A stretch of DNA of 45,498 bases from Chara braunii (Eukaryota > Streptophyta > Charophyceae > Charales > Characeae), in assembly GCA_003427395.1 (NCBI GenBank), contig BFEA01000079.1, positions 793,526 through 839,023 on the forward strand, in the 5' to 3' direction. The notes below the pieces were generated by a model. That model saw only the letters and a program-made list of their open reading frames with translations, ran no database searches and was not told the DNA's origin. A program made the translations under genes and the position numbers. This document shows, in pieces, positions 31,765 to 43,458 of this stretch (the first letter of the stretch is position 1; the number at the start of each line of letters is the position of its first letter).

Positions 31765-33347
31765 AGTAGGCGATGTTGTTTTCCATGCAAGAGGGCAAAA
31801 GGGGCGTGGTGTTAGGATTAATCTAAAATAACGCGGTGTGACGCCCCAACCTCACGCCCAGCGCGACTTCCTGATCGGAGTGGGACGGGGGCCCGGAAGT
31901 GCGAAGAAGGGGGTGTGTCAAGGATTTTAGGAAAGTGGGGGGTGGCGGGGTGGAGTGTCAGGTCGGAACTAGGATCTCCTATGGCAAGTTTCAGGGGTAA
32001 AAGCGCAAGAGGGGATACGTAGATCGTGCCTTGGCGCTTTAAGCCTTACGAGAAGGAAGGTAGACCACCTCTCGTGATTTATGCCCAACGGGAAAACTGC
32101 AGATGTCGTGCAGCGTAGGGCAGATGGCATGTGCAATACATCCCAAATCAAAGTTCCTGGGGTACTCTTCTACGACCCAGCGTAAACAGATCTAAACACT
32201 CTTTCATTCTCGGACAACATCCCCATAACATTGCTCCTGCCAACGAACCCCTAATCTCATCAGCTTTAAACCCAAAAATGGAAATCACCATCGCCTTTGG
32301 TTTCGCCTTCGGGGTCGATTGCGAGGTTCGGCCAGTTGTCGGCGCCGCTCGTAACAGGCTTCGGATTCTGCCGAGGCGGGCCGTAAACGGAGGTTGTGCA
32401 TTCGACGCTCAGCCTCGGTTCGAGTCTGTCGGGTAGTTCCTGAGGCCCGGCGTGCCCGATAATACCAGCAACTCGCACGGCGGGCTAGGCCAATAGTGAG
32501 CTATGGAATTCCACGGAACCACTGTGAGTTGGTGATAGGGGAGGAGGAGATGGAATGGAGGGAAATTGGTGGTGATAACGACGAAACCCAGGGATATGTA
32601 GTATTGAGTATTGTCCGTATCTGGGTAGTCAGGGCCTCTAGGATCGCTGGTTACGGCCCAGTGGAAATCCCTCGGGCATAGTCAGTCATGGGAATTCTGA
32701 GTATCTCAAGTTAAGTTGTTAGCCTTCCCAATACTCGTGATATCCCGGGTCCCTCAGGTTTTCGTAGTCAGACGCCTTGGAGGGAGATCTCGCGGCCATG
32801 TCCGTTTAGTAGGCCGAATTCCCGCATCCTTACACGGGGTTAAGGTTGACTCACGCGGACGAGCGCGTACGTGGCGACTCGGCTTTCTCGAGATCACGAT
32901 CGTGCGCGCGCGTATTCGTAAGGAACAACCAATTGGTTCCAGTTACATTCAGCATGCGTGCAAATATCCTACCAATCACTACATGCCATACATGTGACGC
33001 AGAAGGACAATCCCTAGTGTTCACGACGAAACCCCAAACATCAAGACGAGCATTTTCAATTAGTTCTGATCGTATAGCTCCCATAAGTGAACATTGGTTA
33101 CAGACGAAACAGGCATCGCAAAACAGAGCTAGAAATCCGAAAAGATCGCTAATAAAAGGGAATTTACATTCATTTCATGCATGCATACCGAATAAAATCA
33201 CAGGAAAATCCGAGACGATGTACAAGCGAAGTTCAGAAGAGGAGGGCTGTGACAACAAAATCGGTCATACCAGGATCCAAAATTGTACAGATAAACAGGG
33301 AAAGAAGGAGACAACAAAAAAAGGAACTTTATCCCGTACCCACACAA

Positions 33348-33399
<52 letters not shown>

Positions 33400-33690
33400 T
33401 TCCCGATACCGATAGTTCGTCGCCGCGTATCATCGTAGAGTTGTCATCCCGCTTGGTTCAAGCATGCAAGCCACGTTCACCCCTGAGCCACAGTCCGTCG
33501 CGGCCCCACACGTCAACCCCGCATACCCGATACCAGCTCGTTAGATCGCCCAACTCTCGCACTCACTTACCTTTCAAACTTGCTCGATAGCTGACCCTCA
33601 CTGATCGCGCTAACCTCAAAATTCTTAGAGAGCCAACTAATCGCACTTGCAGAATTTATAGCGTATATGATTGCGCGAAGGATATGGTGT
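31765..33690. other. No supported gene; mixed repeat DNA with a CT microsatellite
   Basis: A 189-codon plus-strand frame (32846-33415) runs into the CT repeat and overlaps other frames. It has no motif and is not called. The CT run is at 33352-33395. Confidence 0.4.
33352..33395. repeat. CT dinucleotide microsatellite
   Basis: About 22 CT units. Confidence 0.97.
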
Positions 33691-34015
33691 CGAGCGCATC
33701 GGTCCGACACCGCACGTGGCAGCGCGGGACCCTCTCGACCACGTCACGCAGGAGTTGGACCAACCTCGACACAACACACAAATGGAGCTTCCTTAGGCCG
33801 CTCCGGCCGAGTGCGCCAACCATACCTCTCGCGAGCCCCTACGACAGGATAGGGCCTACGCGAGGCACAACTTACCTCCACCTGACGGGAGCTGTCACCT
33901 CCCTTCGGTGGGCGTATCCCCGTCGAGCTACCAGTCCACAGTACGAAAGCTACTCAGTTGCAATCGCAGAGGTGGACCAGCCGAGGGCGTTTCTCGTTCG
34001 TTGTAGCATAGGGGG
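33690..34015 (-). repeat. SINE-like interspersed repeat, copy 2 of 3
   Basis: On the minus strand it shows box A-like TAGCTCGACGGG (33919-33930), GATACGCCC, GGGAGGTGACAGC and GGTAAGTTGTGCCTCGCG. It aligns along its length with 20840-21230. Confidence 0.5.
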
Positions 34016-35950
34016 CACGGGCGGTAATACGCCTATCAGACCCGCACGCGAACCTACATCTTGGGGGGGGCTGAAGTCCCAAGCGCGGCTCGCCGTCGAT
34101 CGACTAGGACGCATCCCACACACCATGCGCACACCACTCTACGAACACATAAAAGGAAACACACACACATACACACGAAACGACACAACACAAACAACGC
34201 GACAACGCTCCTAGCCCCTTCAGTGGTCATCGCATAACTTTCCACTGCGGAAATCGGATGGGCATCACGCGCGAGACTTAGTATAAAACTACGCGGGCGC
34301 GGGGCCTATGCATATCGACTCGCAATGCAAGCGCGCACCAACAATCGCGACGATGGCGTACTATGTAGTACCCATACTCGCGCGGCCCTCGTTAATCTCG
34401 AGGGTCGCGTTCGACACTCAAGTGTCGGCTGACACGCACCTTGAGGGTTAATCCCTCGACGCCAGACAACCGCTATGCGCGGTTGAAGACCACACACCCT
34501 CTTCTGCACCTTATGTAGAGCGGGTGGTACACAGGTCCATACCTGTGGTGGCAGTCGTTTCTTGCGGCCCTGGAGGTAAGTCCTACTCCAAGCCTAGGCG
34601 GAAGTCAAGGGGTTTGACTTTGACGGCTGCCACGGACTACAACGTCCAACCATCTAAGAAGCGGAAAAAGGATAGGTCCCCTTACTTCAAAAGAAATCAT
34701 GACCTTGGGGTACCCTCCCCTCTTCGGGTGGTGCCAGCGGCCTATATTAATCCCAAGCAATCGCACCAATGTGCGAGCCCCGCGATCCCATAACCTTTAG
34801 TCGCTAGGACGGCGAAACGTCGGGCGCAGGATTCAGACATAAAGCCATGCGGCCGCAGACCCGTCCTATACCAACCAACGATGCCAATCGTACGCTGTAA
34901 TCGCGGCTCCGGCCTACGCGATATTGAATGGCTGAAGGAATGTATCGTGAGGGGTCACCCTTCACGATATTGAACGGCTGAAGGACACGCCGTTCGGCCC
35001 TTGCGACATTTCCGCCTTCGGGGTGGGGTGTCTCGACGGCCAATGCAGATAGGCTCTGTATGAGGGGAAATTCCTCCCCTACAGAGTCTAGGGCTTAGGA
35101 TGTCATGGACAAGGACCTTGAATCTCGACCTAGGACCAACGTCCGACTGAGAAACCCCCAAAAAGCAAACAGGCAAAAGGAAAGGTCTTTCCTATGCCTC
35201 TCAGTCTCAAGCTCTAAACAGGCTTCTAACGTGGTGTTCCTCAGGCCATGCGAACATTCATCATAAGTGCACCCACGCCTACACGCACAAGGGAGATAAG
35301 GTTGCGACGATCACTTCTCACAGGCACAGTGAGACTCCTCACAACCATATGTATGTATATGGGATCGCGGGCAGTCCAAATCTAAAATCCGAGCCACAGG
35401 ACATACCTGCAATCACATCAAGAATCGAACGACAAAACACGCACTACACGGAGTTAACCCCAACCAATCTCCGCACTCATACCCGTTGCTTTAGCCATGC
35501 AAGCCCCAACCTCCCGTCCAACCAACCATAATTACATATTCAGTACCTTTGCCAAATGGCCATTCAATAAAAGTCCGGGTGAAACCCTCAACAAACAATA
35601 AAGTCACCAGAGCTAAAGCCCTTTAGGTTGGGCATGGAGAGTGAGTTGGAATTGAGTCGTAGACCGACGAATCGGCAACCGACCTGTTATCAGTGATAAC
35701 AGAAGACGATCCTTGTAGGACCGAGCTGAAACTAGTCCAAGTCCTGAATCAGACATCCGAGAAAGGCCTGTACCATAAGACAGGTCAATGCCCAAGCTAA
35801 ATCATCAACACATGGTGGATAAACCTCCATAGCACATTCTCACTCAAACTGTCTGCCCACTAATCCGAGCCTACCTCTAGCCAGTGCCCAAAGCAAAGGT
35901 AGGCAAACGAAAGAATCTACCCTATTCAGGGTGGATCGCCAGGGTCGCCA
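34016..35950. other. Unassigned GC-rich DNA with local hairpins and a short duplication
   Basis: CGATATTGAAYGGCTGAAGG occurs twice (about 34919 and 34965). The intervening TATCGTGA / TCACGATA (34945-34971) is a perfect 8-bp stem. CTCTGTA / TACAGAG (35054-35086) closes a second hairpin with an inner GGGG/CCCC stem. No gene or RNA family is recognised. Confidence 0.4.
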
Positions 35951-35959
35951 CCTGTCAAA

Positions 35960-36545
35960 ATATAATCTACCTCCTCTAAACTTGAGAAAATTTCGGCAAC
36001 GCCTCCCGTAGGAAAAGTGTTTTTTCAGAGTTTATATCAGCCCAGCTATAACAACCAAAATAGTCTATAACTCTGGGAAGTCAAATTTTATCTAACTCCC
36101 TGAATTAGTAAAAATTTGGGCATCACTCCCTTTAGAAATGGAGACCTCCCAGATTTATACTAAGTCAGGTTTGGACTCAACCCACAACCTTGAGCCCAAC
36201 TCAGATAAAATCTGACTAACTCCTTAGTTTTGCAGAAATTTCGGCAGCACTCCCCCTAGAAAAGTGTTTTCCAAAGATTTATACAAAGCTAAGTTTAAAA
36301 CTCGAGACTAACTTTGACTTCCCAAAGTCCAGTTTTGTCTAACTCCCTCAATTAGCAAAAATTTGGGCAACACTCCCTTTAGAAAGGGAGACTTTCCAAA
36401 TTTTTACTAAGTCAGATATAAAGGAAAGACAAGTTGAACTTTGACAAGTCAAAATTTGTCTAACTTCTTGAATCTGTAGAAATTTCGGCAGCGCTTCCCG
36501 TAAAGAAAGTAGCTTACCAAGATTTATACAAGTCCAAGTATAACA
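35960..36545 (+). repeat. Tandem array of five degenerate ~118-131-bp units
   Basis: Units start at about 35960, 36089, 36207, 36338 and 36458. Each begins CTAACTYCYTNAAT, continues with AAATTTSGGCARC, then TCCC, TAGAAA and GATTTATAC-AAG. Alternate units resemble each other more closely (TTTCGGCA versus TTTGGGCA), hinting at a two-unit higher-order repeat. One unit has a perfect hairpin CTCCCTTT / AAAGGGAG (36373-36390). The style resembles tandem repeats in untranslated regions of plant gypsy elements. Confidence 0.65.
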
Positions 36546-36817
36546 GTGAGTCTCAGAAAATGTAAGAATCGATCTAAGTAAAATAAAGTCAACTCAGAAA
36601 ATACAGGAATTGACCTAACTCCTATCGCTCTAGCACGTGACGAGTCTCTAAAGCAACTGCCTGTCAACCTGAAACCCAGACCAAGTAGTAATCTCACTCA
36701 GCCACGTGCAGGCCAAACCACAAAGGTAAGTACTCTCATCAACCCCAAGGTCCTAAGCAAACAATAATTCATGCTCCCTTTGTGAATTATCCCTTCGTAC
36801 CCGACTTACATAAGGCA

Positions 36818-37699
36818 TAGGTTAGGCCACCTGAACTTACAGAGCGCGCCCAACTTAGCTAGGCCTAAAGTCAGAATACCTAAACTTATAGAGCGTACTG
36901 ACTTAGCCAAGTATACACAAACAGAGGGCACAACTACTTCTCTCTTCTTTTGGGCATATGACTGGGTCACCCCAGTCGCCCTGAACTGTTTAAATATCCA
37001 AGTTGTATATATCTCTCTGAGCTTAGTCTTCAAAATGGACATAGGGTTGAGCCGCTCAACTTAGAACATTGCGCAGCCTGCCCAGGTTTACCTTCAATTT
37101 TATCTCTCGATTATACTCTCTTCAGTTGTGATAAGCTATAGCCAGGCTACCTAAACGTATAGAGCGGCATGACTAGCCTGTTCTTAATAACATAATAATA
37201 TAACGTAACCAAATTATAACCTTTGGGTTCCAACATGTGCGAGGCATTGGGTCAGACTACCTAAACTTATAGAGCGGTCTGATCCTCTGCCAAGTTTGTT
37301 CCTCTCTGATCCAGTCTGTACGAGGCAGTAGGCCAGGCCACCTAAACTCTTAGAGCGGTCTGTCCCCTGCTAGAATTATTCCCTCAGAACAAAGCAGGAG
37401 AAGGGCTGAACCACCTAAACTTATAGAGCGGTTCAGACCTCCTTGTTCATGATCAAGGAAATTGAGAAAACCCCAAGTAACACAAGGCAACCCAAGGTAC
37501 CTAAACTTATAGAGCGCCTTGGGTCCCTGAAAATCATTCACAGTCAAACCCTCGCAAGTCAAAGCAGTTAGGTCACCTAAACTTATAGAGCGTCTTGACT
37601 CTCCATACAGTTCACAACACTAGGTGTCCCCAAACTTATGGGGACCTCCCAGCCTCCAGAGCTTCAGGCCACCTAAACTTATAGAGCGGCTTGATGCTC
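36818..37699 (+). repeat. Array of nine hairpins with constant loop and covarying stems
   Basis: The loop consensus is ACCTAAACTTATAGAGCG. Loops sit at about 36830, 36879, 37149, 37259, 37340, 37413, 37499, 37575 and 37671. The flanking stems differ in sequence but remain complementary: for example ACCCAAGG/CCTTGGGT (37490-37524), CTGAACC/GGTTCAG (37406-37436), GGGTCAGAC/GTCTGATCC (37249-37285), AAGTCAG/CTGACTT (36868-36904) and AGTTAGG/CTTGACT with G-U pairs (37566-37600). Spacing between hairpins is about 50-270 bp. No open frame spans the array. It follows the roughly 120-bp tandem array directly. Confidence 0.85.
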
Positions 37700-37748
37700 C
37701 ATGCAAGTCAAAATAAACAAGCGCTGGGCTTCCCCAAACTTATGGGGA
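37626..37748 (+). repeat. Two G/C-stem hairpins sharing the AAACTTAT loop core
   Basis: GTCCCCAAACTTATGGGGAC (37626-37645) and TCCCCAAACTTATGGGGA (37731-37748) are hairpins whose 8-nt loop equals the centre of the longer loop in the neighbouring array. Each is followed by CCTCCCAGCCT. Confidence 0.75.
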
Positions 37749-38229
37749 CCTCCCAGCCTTAACGACCCAGTCAAAACCGCACGCAATACTGCCTTCCTCC
37801 CAACCTTCCCCCAGATGCAATCCCTTTTGTTTACAATCTGCTTTCAGGCAACCAAACAAAGTCTGAAACTGAAATTGCACACACATTCCTTTATTTCAGT
37901 ATGACTTATGCCCTGAAAGTCAACCCAAAGTCAAATATAGGGTCCATACCATATACTCATTCAAAGATAGAAAGGTGTACAAGTAGGGGTTATGACCGGG
38001 TTTATAAAAGGAGTCAGGGAATTACCACTCAGTTCCCTGCCTCCAGGACTCCGCTTGAGTCCCGGCAGGGCTCCCGCAATCAGTGGGGCAAACCTCCCAC
38101 AAGGCCTTGGCGCGTATTACGGGTTGCAAGCCCGCCTACCGCCTTCCTCTCAGGACTAGTGGACCAGACTTAGAGGAAGAAGGACAGCAAGAGAAGGTCC
38201 GAGACTCTCAGATCCAAGGGTGATGCTCT

Positions 38230-41200
38230 CAGCCTCACATGAGAGGGCCTTAACGTCTTCGGCGCTTGAGGGCCCCGAAATGGCGGCCAAAAACACAGCA
38301 GTTTGGTCAAACCAGAGTCAAACTACTGAAGCTAACTCTTCTGACGAAGTCTCGATTCGCAGCAATGGCTCCCTCCACCACCACTTCACCATGATGCAAT
38401 AGCGGCCTTTTTCCAGAACAGCGTGCACAGATCGCCGTATGCGTCACCAGGGCGCCATGGCACCCAACAGTATTCACGGTACTCTCCAACAGCAACAGCA
38501 GCTTAGTGCGGTGTCTTTAACAGTAGCAACAATACGCAGCAGCGCAGCAATCCTGCAGTAGCTGCAGCAGGCCAGTGCTTTATAGCAACCACGGCGGCAG
38601 CAACGGTGCCCCGGCTTCGGACAACAGCGTATTTGCAGCCTGGTTCTTGAACACGGCAGCGAAGTAGCACAATAGGACACAACTCAAGACTCGATGAGCC
38701 CTAGCACCATGACTGCTCCACAATAGGACGAACAACGCACCAGCCTGCAGGTAACTCTGCAGTCCCACAACTGTTCTTGATTGCCCCTGTAACAAGCTTA
38801 GTAGTACTCAAGCCTGTGGGCAAGTACACCGCCTTGTGGCTTGCTCCCAACTACCCCCCTTGATGAGCTAAACAGCACATCGACCAACTGCCTATTTTGT
38901 AGCTCGCGGCTGGCCTTGCAGTCGCCCCACACGGCGGGTTGGGCAGCACCCCAGTTCACGGGTAAGCCTCCTAGCTTCGCGGTTGTACTCCTCCTCTTCA
39001 CAGGCTACGGTGTCGGCCAACCTTCAGGCTAGCAGCTAGGCAGCTCTCCTCTCCGCTGCCTCAACAGGCAGCCCGTCGTTCCACAGGTCACCTCCAACCC
39101 ACAAGACCAAGGCATCATCCTTCGGTCGCCACTCCCCCCCCCCTGTTGCATACGATTCGCTGGTACGCGGCAAGCTTACTATGGATCCCGCACCTTCGAG
39201 GCCGCCGCCAGGATTCGGCCAGAAGCGCATCCCCCGTTCGCCCGCCTTGCACACATGATCACACGCCAAAGTCCCCTAATACATTCGGCTGCTACTAGCG
39301 GGGCCAGGTCCGCCCAATCCCATTCGGAAGGGCGGACAGCAACTGGACAAGGCGAATAATTAGCCAGGCGAGAGCGGCGTGGCAGGTTCATCCATGTCCC
39401 CTCGGCTGTCCTCCCACCCACAGCGTAGCTTGACTCTTCTCATGTCCCTCCGCATCCCGCTTATACTAGCCTCGGGCTTCCCGAATAAGGGAACAACCCT
39501 CCTCGGAGAAAGGATCCAGGTAAGTATCCGCCCCCGTTCTCTTTGAATCCTTCACCGTCCTTCTGTATGCGCGAGCTTCAACTACTGACGAAGCAACACC
39601 TTTGTTCAACGGGTAAGCTCCCAGTCCTCCGAATGCCCTCTCGTTACTTGTCCCACCGGAGTATGAGAAGTCGAATGGGTCTACCCGCATATGCGGTTAG
39701 GTTCACCCCCCCCCTCCCCTTCTCTTTCTGGCCACACTAACTACTCCCCCGCAGCCTTCTCGATTCCTAGCCCAATCCCTACTGACTTCCTGTCTAACCC
39801 GACTTCGGAATCAGGCTCGCCTGGTCCCAAAATCCCTAGTCACCACCTTTCCCCACTGGTTTTTCACCGAGCATGAATCTGACACTCTTTTGACAGCCTC
39901 CGCCATATCCACTTCCCGTTCTGTTCGGCCACTCCATTCTGCAGCTGCACTCCGACGTGGATCCGGGCCAGGTTCAGTCGCCCTCCCATGCCGCCTGGCG
40001 TTCGCCCTCCCTATGTCGGGCTCGTGGCTCCGCCATCCCTGCCCCCGGTCGCCCCTAGAGCGCTAACCGGTCTATGTCCATCCACCTTACCTCCAGCTTC
40101 CACCTACTGCCCGCTGCGCTATCTTCCCCGGCTCTTCGCTCCCCGCTTCACCTCCGACCTATGCTGGTGTCAACGAAAAACCCGAGCTCGCGCTGGCCCG
40201 GCAACTTCACGCACTTCTACTCAGTATTCCGAGATCGGTCAATAACCGATTTCGACCGACCCGCCCATTTTTATCCGTGAGGCTCCGGGCCGGTTCTCCG
40301 CCCGCCTCCACCAAATCCCCGCGGCACTACGGCCCCCTGCCCCAATTTAGCACTGTCCCGCCCCACCAGCCTTCGCATGGTTCGGGTCTTCTTTCGGGGT
40401 CGGGTGCCGGAAGATGCCCCCAGACGTATTATGACCCTATTCACCAGGGAGCGTTCGGGCCATGCTGATCTTCTCTGTCTCACTCTAGTTTTAACGGATG
40501 TCCCGAAGGTCTTGCACGAGGAGAGCCGCCCCCCCCGGCACCTTTTAGAGGCGCCGCGTGACTTTTTTCTTCCCCTCCCGGCGCGCGCCTATCCCTATTT
40601 CGCGTCCGGGTGCTTTCACGGATTCTCGCGCGCCAGCCTTATGCAGTGGCCGTGCAAATCCCCTAGGCGTCGGCTCCGATCCTCGACAGACTTTCCAAAA
40701 AAAAGATCTACTGGCATGACCTCCCCTTTTTCCCTGCATCGCGTACCTGACCCGGCTCGCGTCCGGGTTCATACCCGGTTTCGAGCTCCTTAGCCCTTAC
40801 ACAATTGTCATACAGATCTCGTCGATCCGATCTTGGCAGAAGCCGCAAGTGCTTCCATCGTGGCATGCACCCCACAGCACCTCCACGGTCCACTCGGCTT
40901 CACGCGGCGGCCGTGGGGGAGAGGGCCACGTGCGGCGGCCCTTCACGACCCTTCGCCTGGCCACCCACCCCTCTCCCTCTGGCTCGACATAGACCCGCAT
41001 TCCACCAGTATCAGCAAAACACCTTCCGAGCTGAATTCTCGGCCTGTTGTCGGCCCCAAGGCTGCCTTCGGGCCCAAATAAAAAATCTAGTATGGAGGGT
41101 ACAGGGATATACTAAAATATTTTCCTTTCTGACCGCAGGCCCTAAAAAAAAAAAAAACCTTTCCTATTAACTTCAACTCGGACCAGAACGCTACTATCGA

Positions 41201-42067
41201 CTGGCCCCTCCTGCGGCCGATCGTTACCGCAGTCAGCGCGATAAACAGCAATCGAAACAAAAGGAGACCCACCCCTACTTTTATACGCATCGGCTCTACT
41301 CAGGGGCCGCGTCGGTCTCCTCTGTATCGCTCCTAATTTTAACGGGTACCCAAAAGGACGCCGGCCAAAGAAAAAAACGGGGGGAAATTTGGTGATCGGG
41401 GGTGCAGGACTTGTCAAGGCCTTTCCTCAGTCCTGCAAAACCGGGCCCGCGGTCGGACTCCCCTATCAAAACGAAAAGGGGGATAGTCCCACAGGACCCT
41501 CAACCCCTCAGCTCCTCGCCACTCCATTTGCTCCTACACAGTCGTCCTCTGGCCTCGACCCCCGCACCTCCGCTGCAATAGTCCAATGTTGAAACTGATA
41601 GGGCTAAGCCCAAGCCTGGTACTAGCAGGCGCGACCTCCCATATAAAGTGGTGCCGCGCGGTGCTCCGGGCCAAGATACCATCATAGCCACTCTCTCAGT
41701 CCACGTTTGTACCCACTGCCCCTAAGTGTCCGCACCGGCCTACCACCCCGCGCCGTGGCCGTCCCGTGCGCCTACCGGCGTGCCAGCCCTACCGTTGGTT
41801 GCGCGCTCTGACCAAAAAGCGAACCTTCACTCCCTAACCGAACCTGTGGCACGGTCCGGGTCGGCCGGCTACACCGACTGTCCACTCAATAAAAAAAAAA
41901 AAAAAATTACACGCGCGCCTTAAAATTGCGCGCCCACATACCTCCTACCGGGCCAAGGCAGACCTCAGACACAGTCACGCCCCACGCGGCCTATTTTAAC
42001 CATACCCATTCTTCCTGTCATTTGCAAAAACCAGGGTGGATACCCTCGTAAGGGTAGTCGCGCCGAC
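38230..42067 (+). repeat. Dispersed repeat, copy B (pairs with copy A at 4.4-7.9 kb)
   Basis: It shares the left segment TGAGGGCCCCG / AATGGCGGCCAA (about 38266-38290), a unit near 39750-39830 (CCCTACTGACTT, then GGAATCAGGCTCGCC) and the terminal block with copy A. It is C-rich with many short chance frames. A CAG-rich stretch (38490-38580) may be a decayed trinucleotide repeat. Good donor-like sites (CCAG|GTAAGT at about 39518) may reflect transcribed ancestry. No protein family is recognised. Confidence 0.45.
42023..42067 (+). repeat. Conserved palindrome block, copy 4 of 4
   Basis: The core ATACCCTCGTAAGGGTA (42040-42056) has one change from copy 1. It is preceded by TTGCAAAAACCAGGG and followed by GCGCCGAC. 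Confidence 0.7.
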
Positions 42068-43455
42068 AACGGGATCAGCCCCAAGTGATGAGAAGGAGAA
42101 GAAAGGAAGTGCCTACGTCTGCATGTCTGGGCCACGGAGGGGGGGAATGAGCCACTCTCTGTGCATTGATCCGGTTATGCAGGCATAGGAACCAATTAGG
42201 TCAGGGAAGAAGGCATGCATGCGCGGGTGAGCACAAGGCGGGAAGAGGGAGGAACACGAAGGACATCAAGAACGAGAAGATTACAGCTGCAATTATACCC
42301 GCCAAAACTTTTACAGTTGCGTGCAATATTAAGGCACAAAAAGAAATCAGAACCCAAATCTTATCGAGGCAAGGCGTGCGTAAACAGAGAGCGCCGCGCA
42401 GCAAAATCCAGAAGGCGCCTAAATTCCTATATTAAGTCCGAATTGCAAAGGAAAAATTCCGAAGAAAAACAATTCCGAGGGCCCGTGGGGGCTCGACACC
42501 AGTTGAAAATTCAAAAACGATCTTCCCACGCGATGATTGCGTCAAAATCCTCAGTGCCCACAACAGAACAAGAAAGAGAAAGCTATGGTACAGTTATTCT
42601 TCGCGCTCGCTAAGGCGCGGTTCTCCCACCATTGGCACGGGATCTTCCCGACACCGATCCGACATTCTCAGCAGAAAAACGAAAAAGAAACGAGGACATC
42701 CATGCAAATTGCTCGCCCGACCCGTCTTCCCACAGCTCGCCCTTTCGACCCGTTGGATTTCCCCAAAACAACTTCACGCAGAAAATCACGCGGTTTCAGA
42801 AAGTGGTTCGTCACAGCGACCCTTTGATTAAGCTTGAATGGGTAAGAAGAAAGCAGTCCTAAGAAAAATCGCACACCTTCTTGCTAAGTTTTTGTTCGAC
42901 GGGGATTAGTCAACCTCGTTATATTTGAACCAAGGTTGCAGACAGACTGCCAATGAGGTACTTGCTAAAAAAAAAAAAAAGGCGAGTCTGTGAAGAGGTT
43001 AGTTATCACCACCCCATGGTCCTTGATTAGAAAGGGGTGTGATTGATTGAGGACTAATTGAGCAAGCCACGTTGAATATCACATTGTCGAGGGAACGCGT
43101 GCAGTGAGTGAAAATGTCAGCGATGGTATATAGCGCCCTGTCTGGACTGTCGTGAGTCGCTCTCTGAGCTCGTTGAGATCGTATTCAAAGCCCGAGCGCT
43201 GAGTACGAGCTCACTCCATTCCTAAATTTACCGAACTCCATGGCTCAGAGCCGCTTCATGGCTAAGTTTAGCACTGCGCTCAACTAAGTTAAGCGAAAAA
43301 TTCAAGCGGAGTGCGTGACGAACAGGGAAGGTCCTTATATTTGCTTCCATCGAATCCAGTGCAAGTGAGAAAACCAGGGGCCGTACACTAGGCCCCATGA
43401 ATCTTTTTCCAGCAGGGTCGACCTAAATGAAAACCAATAAATTGGAGCGAGAGCA
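42068..43455. other. Unassigned DNA between repeat copy B and LINE fragment
   Basis: Overlapping basic frames occur at 42166-42862 on the plus strand, with a donor-like GGG|GTAAGA near 42840. None shows a recognisable motif. Nothing else is supported. Confidence 0.35.
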
Positions 43456-43458
43456 TGT

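Noticed and set aside
32846-33415. 189-codon plus-strand frame
   Set aside because: No motif, ends in a CT repeat, overlaps frames on the other strand, and no splice or promoter context. Probably chance.
36818-37748. CRISPR-like array (constant 18-nt repeat with unique spacers)
   Set aside because: Eukaryotic context, irregular spacing of about 50-270 bp, and the DNA flanking each repeat is self-complementary rather than independent spacer; no cas genes.
40377-40793. 138-codon plus-strand Arg/Pro-rich frame
   Set aside because: GC-rich repeat DNA where all frames are long by composition; no motif.
42215-42862. Three overlapping basic frames
   Set aside because: Lys/Arg-rich by composition, mutually overlapping, no motif or homologue recognised.
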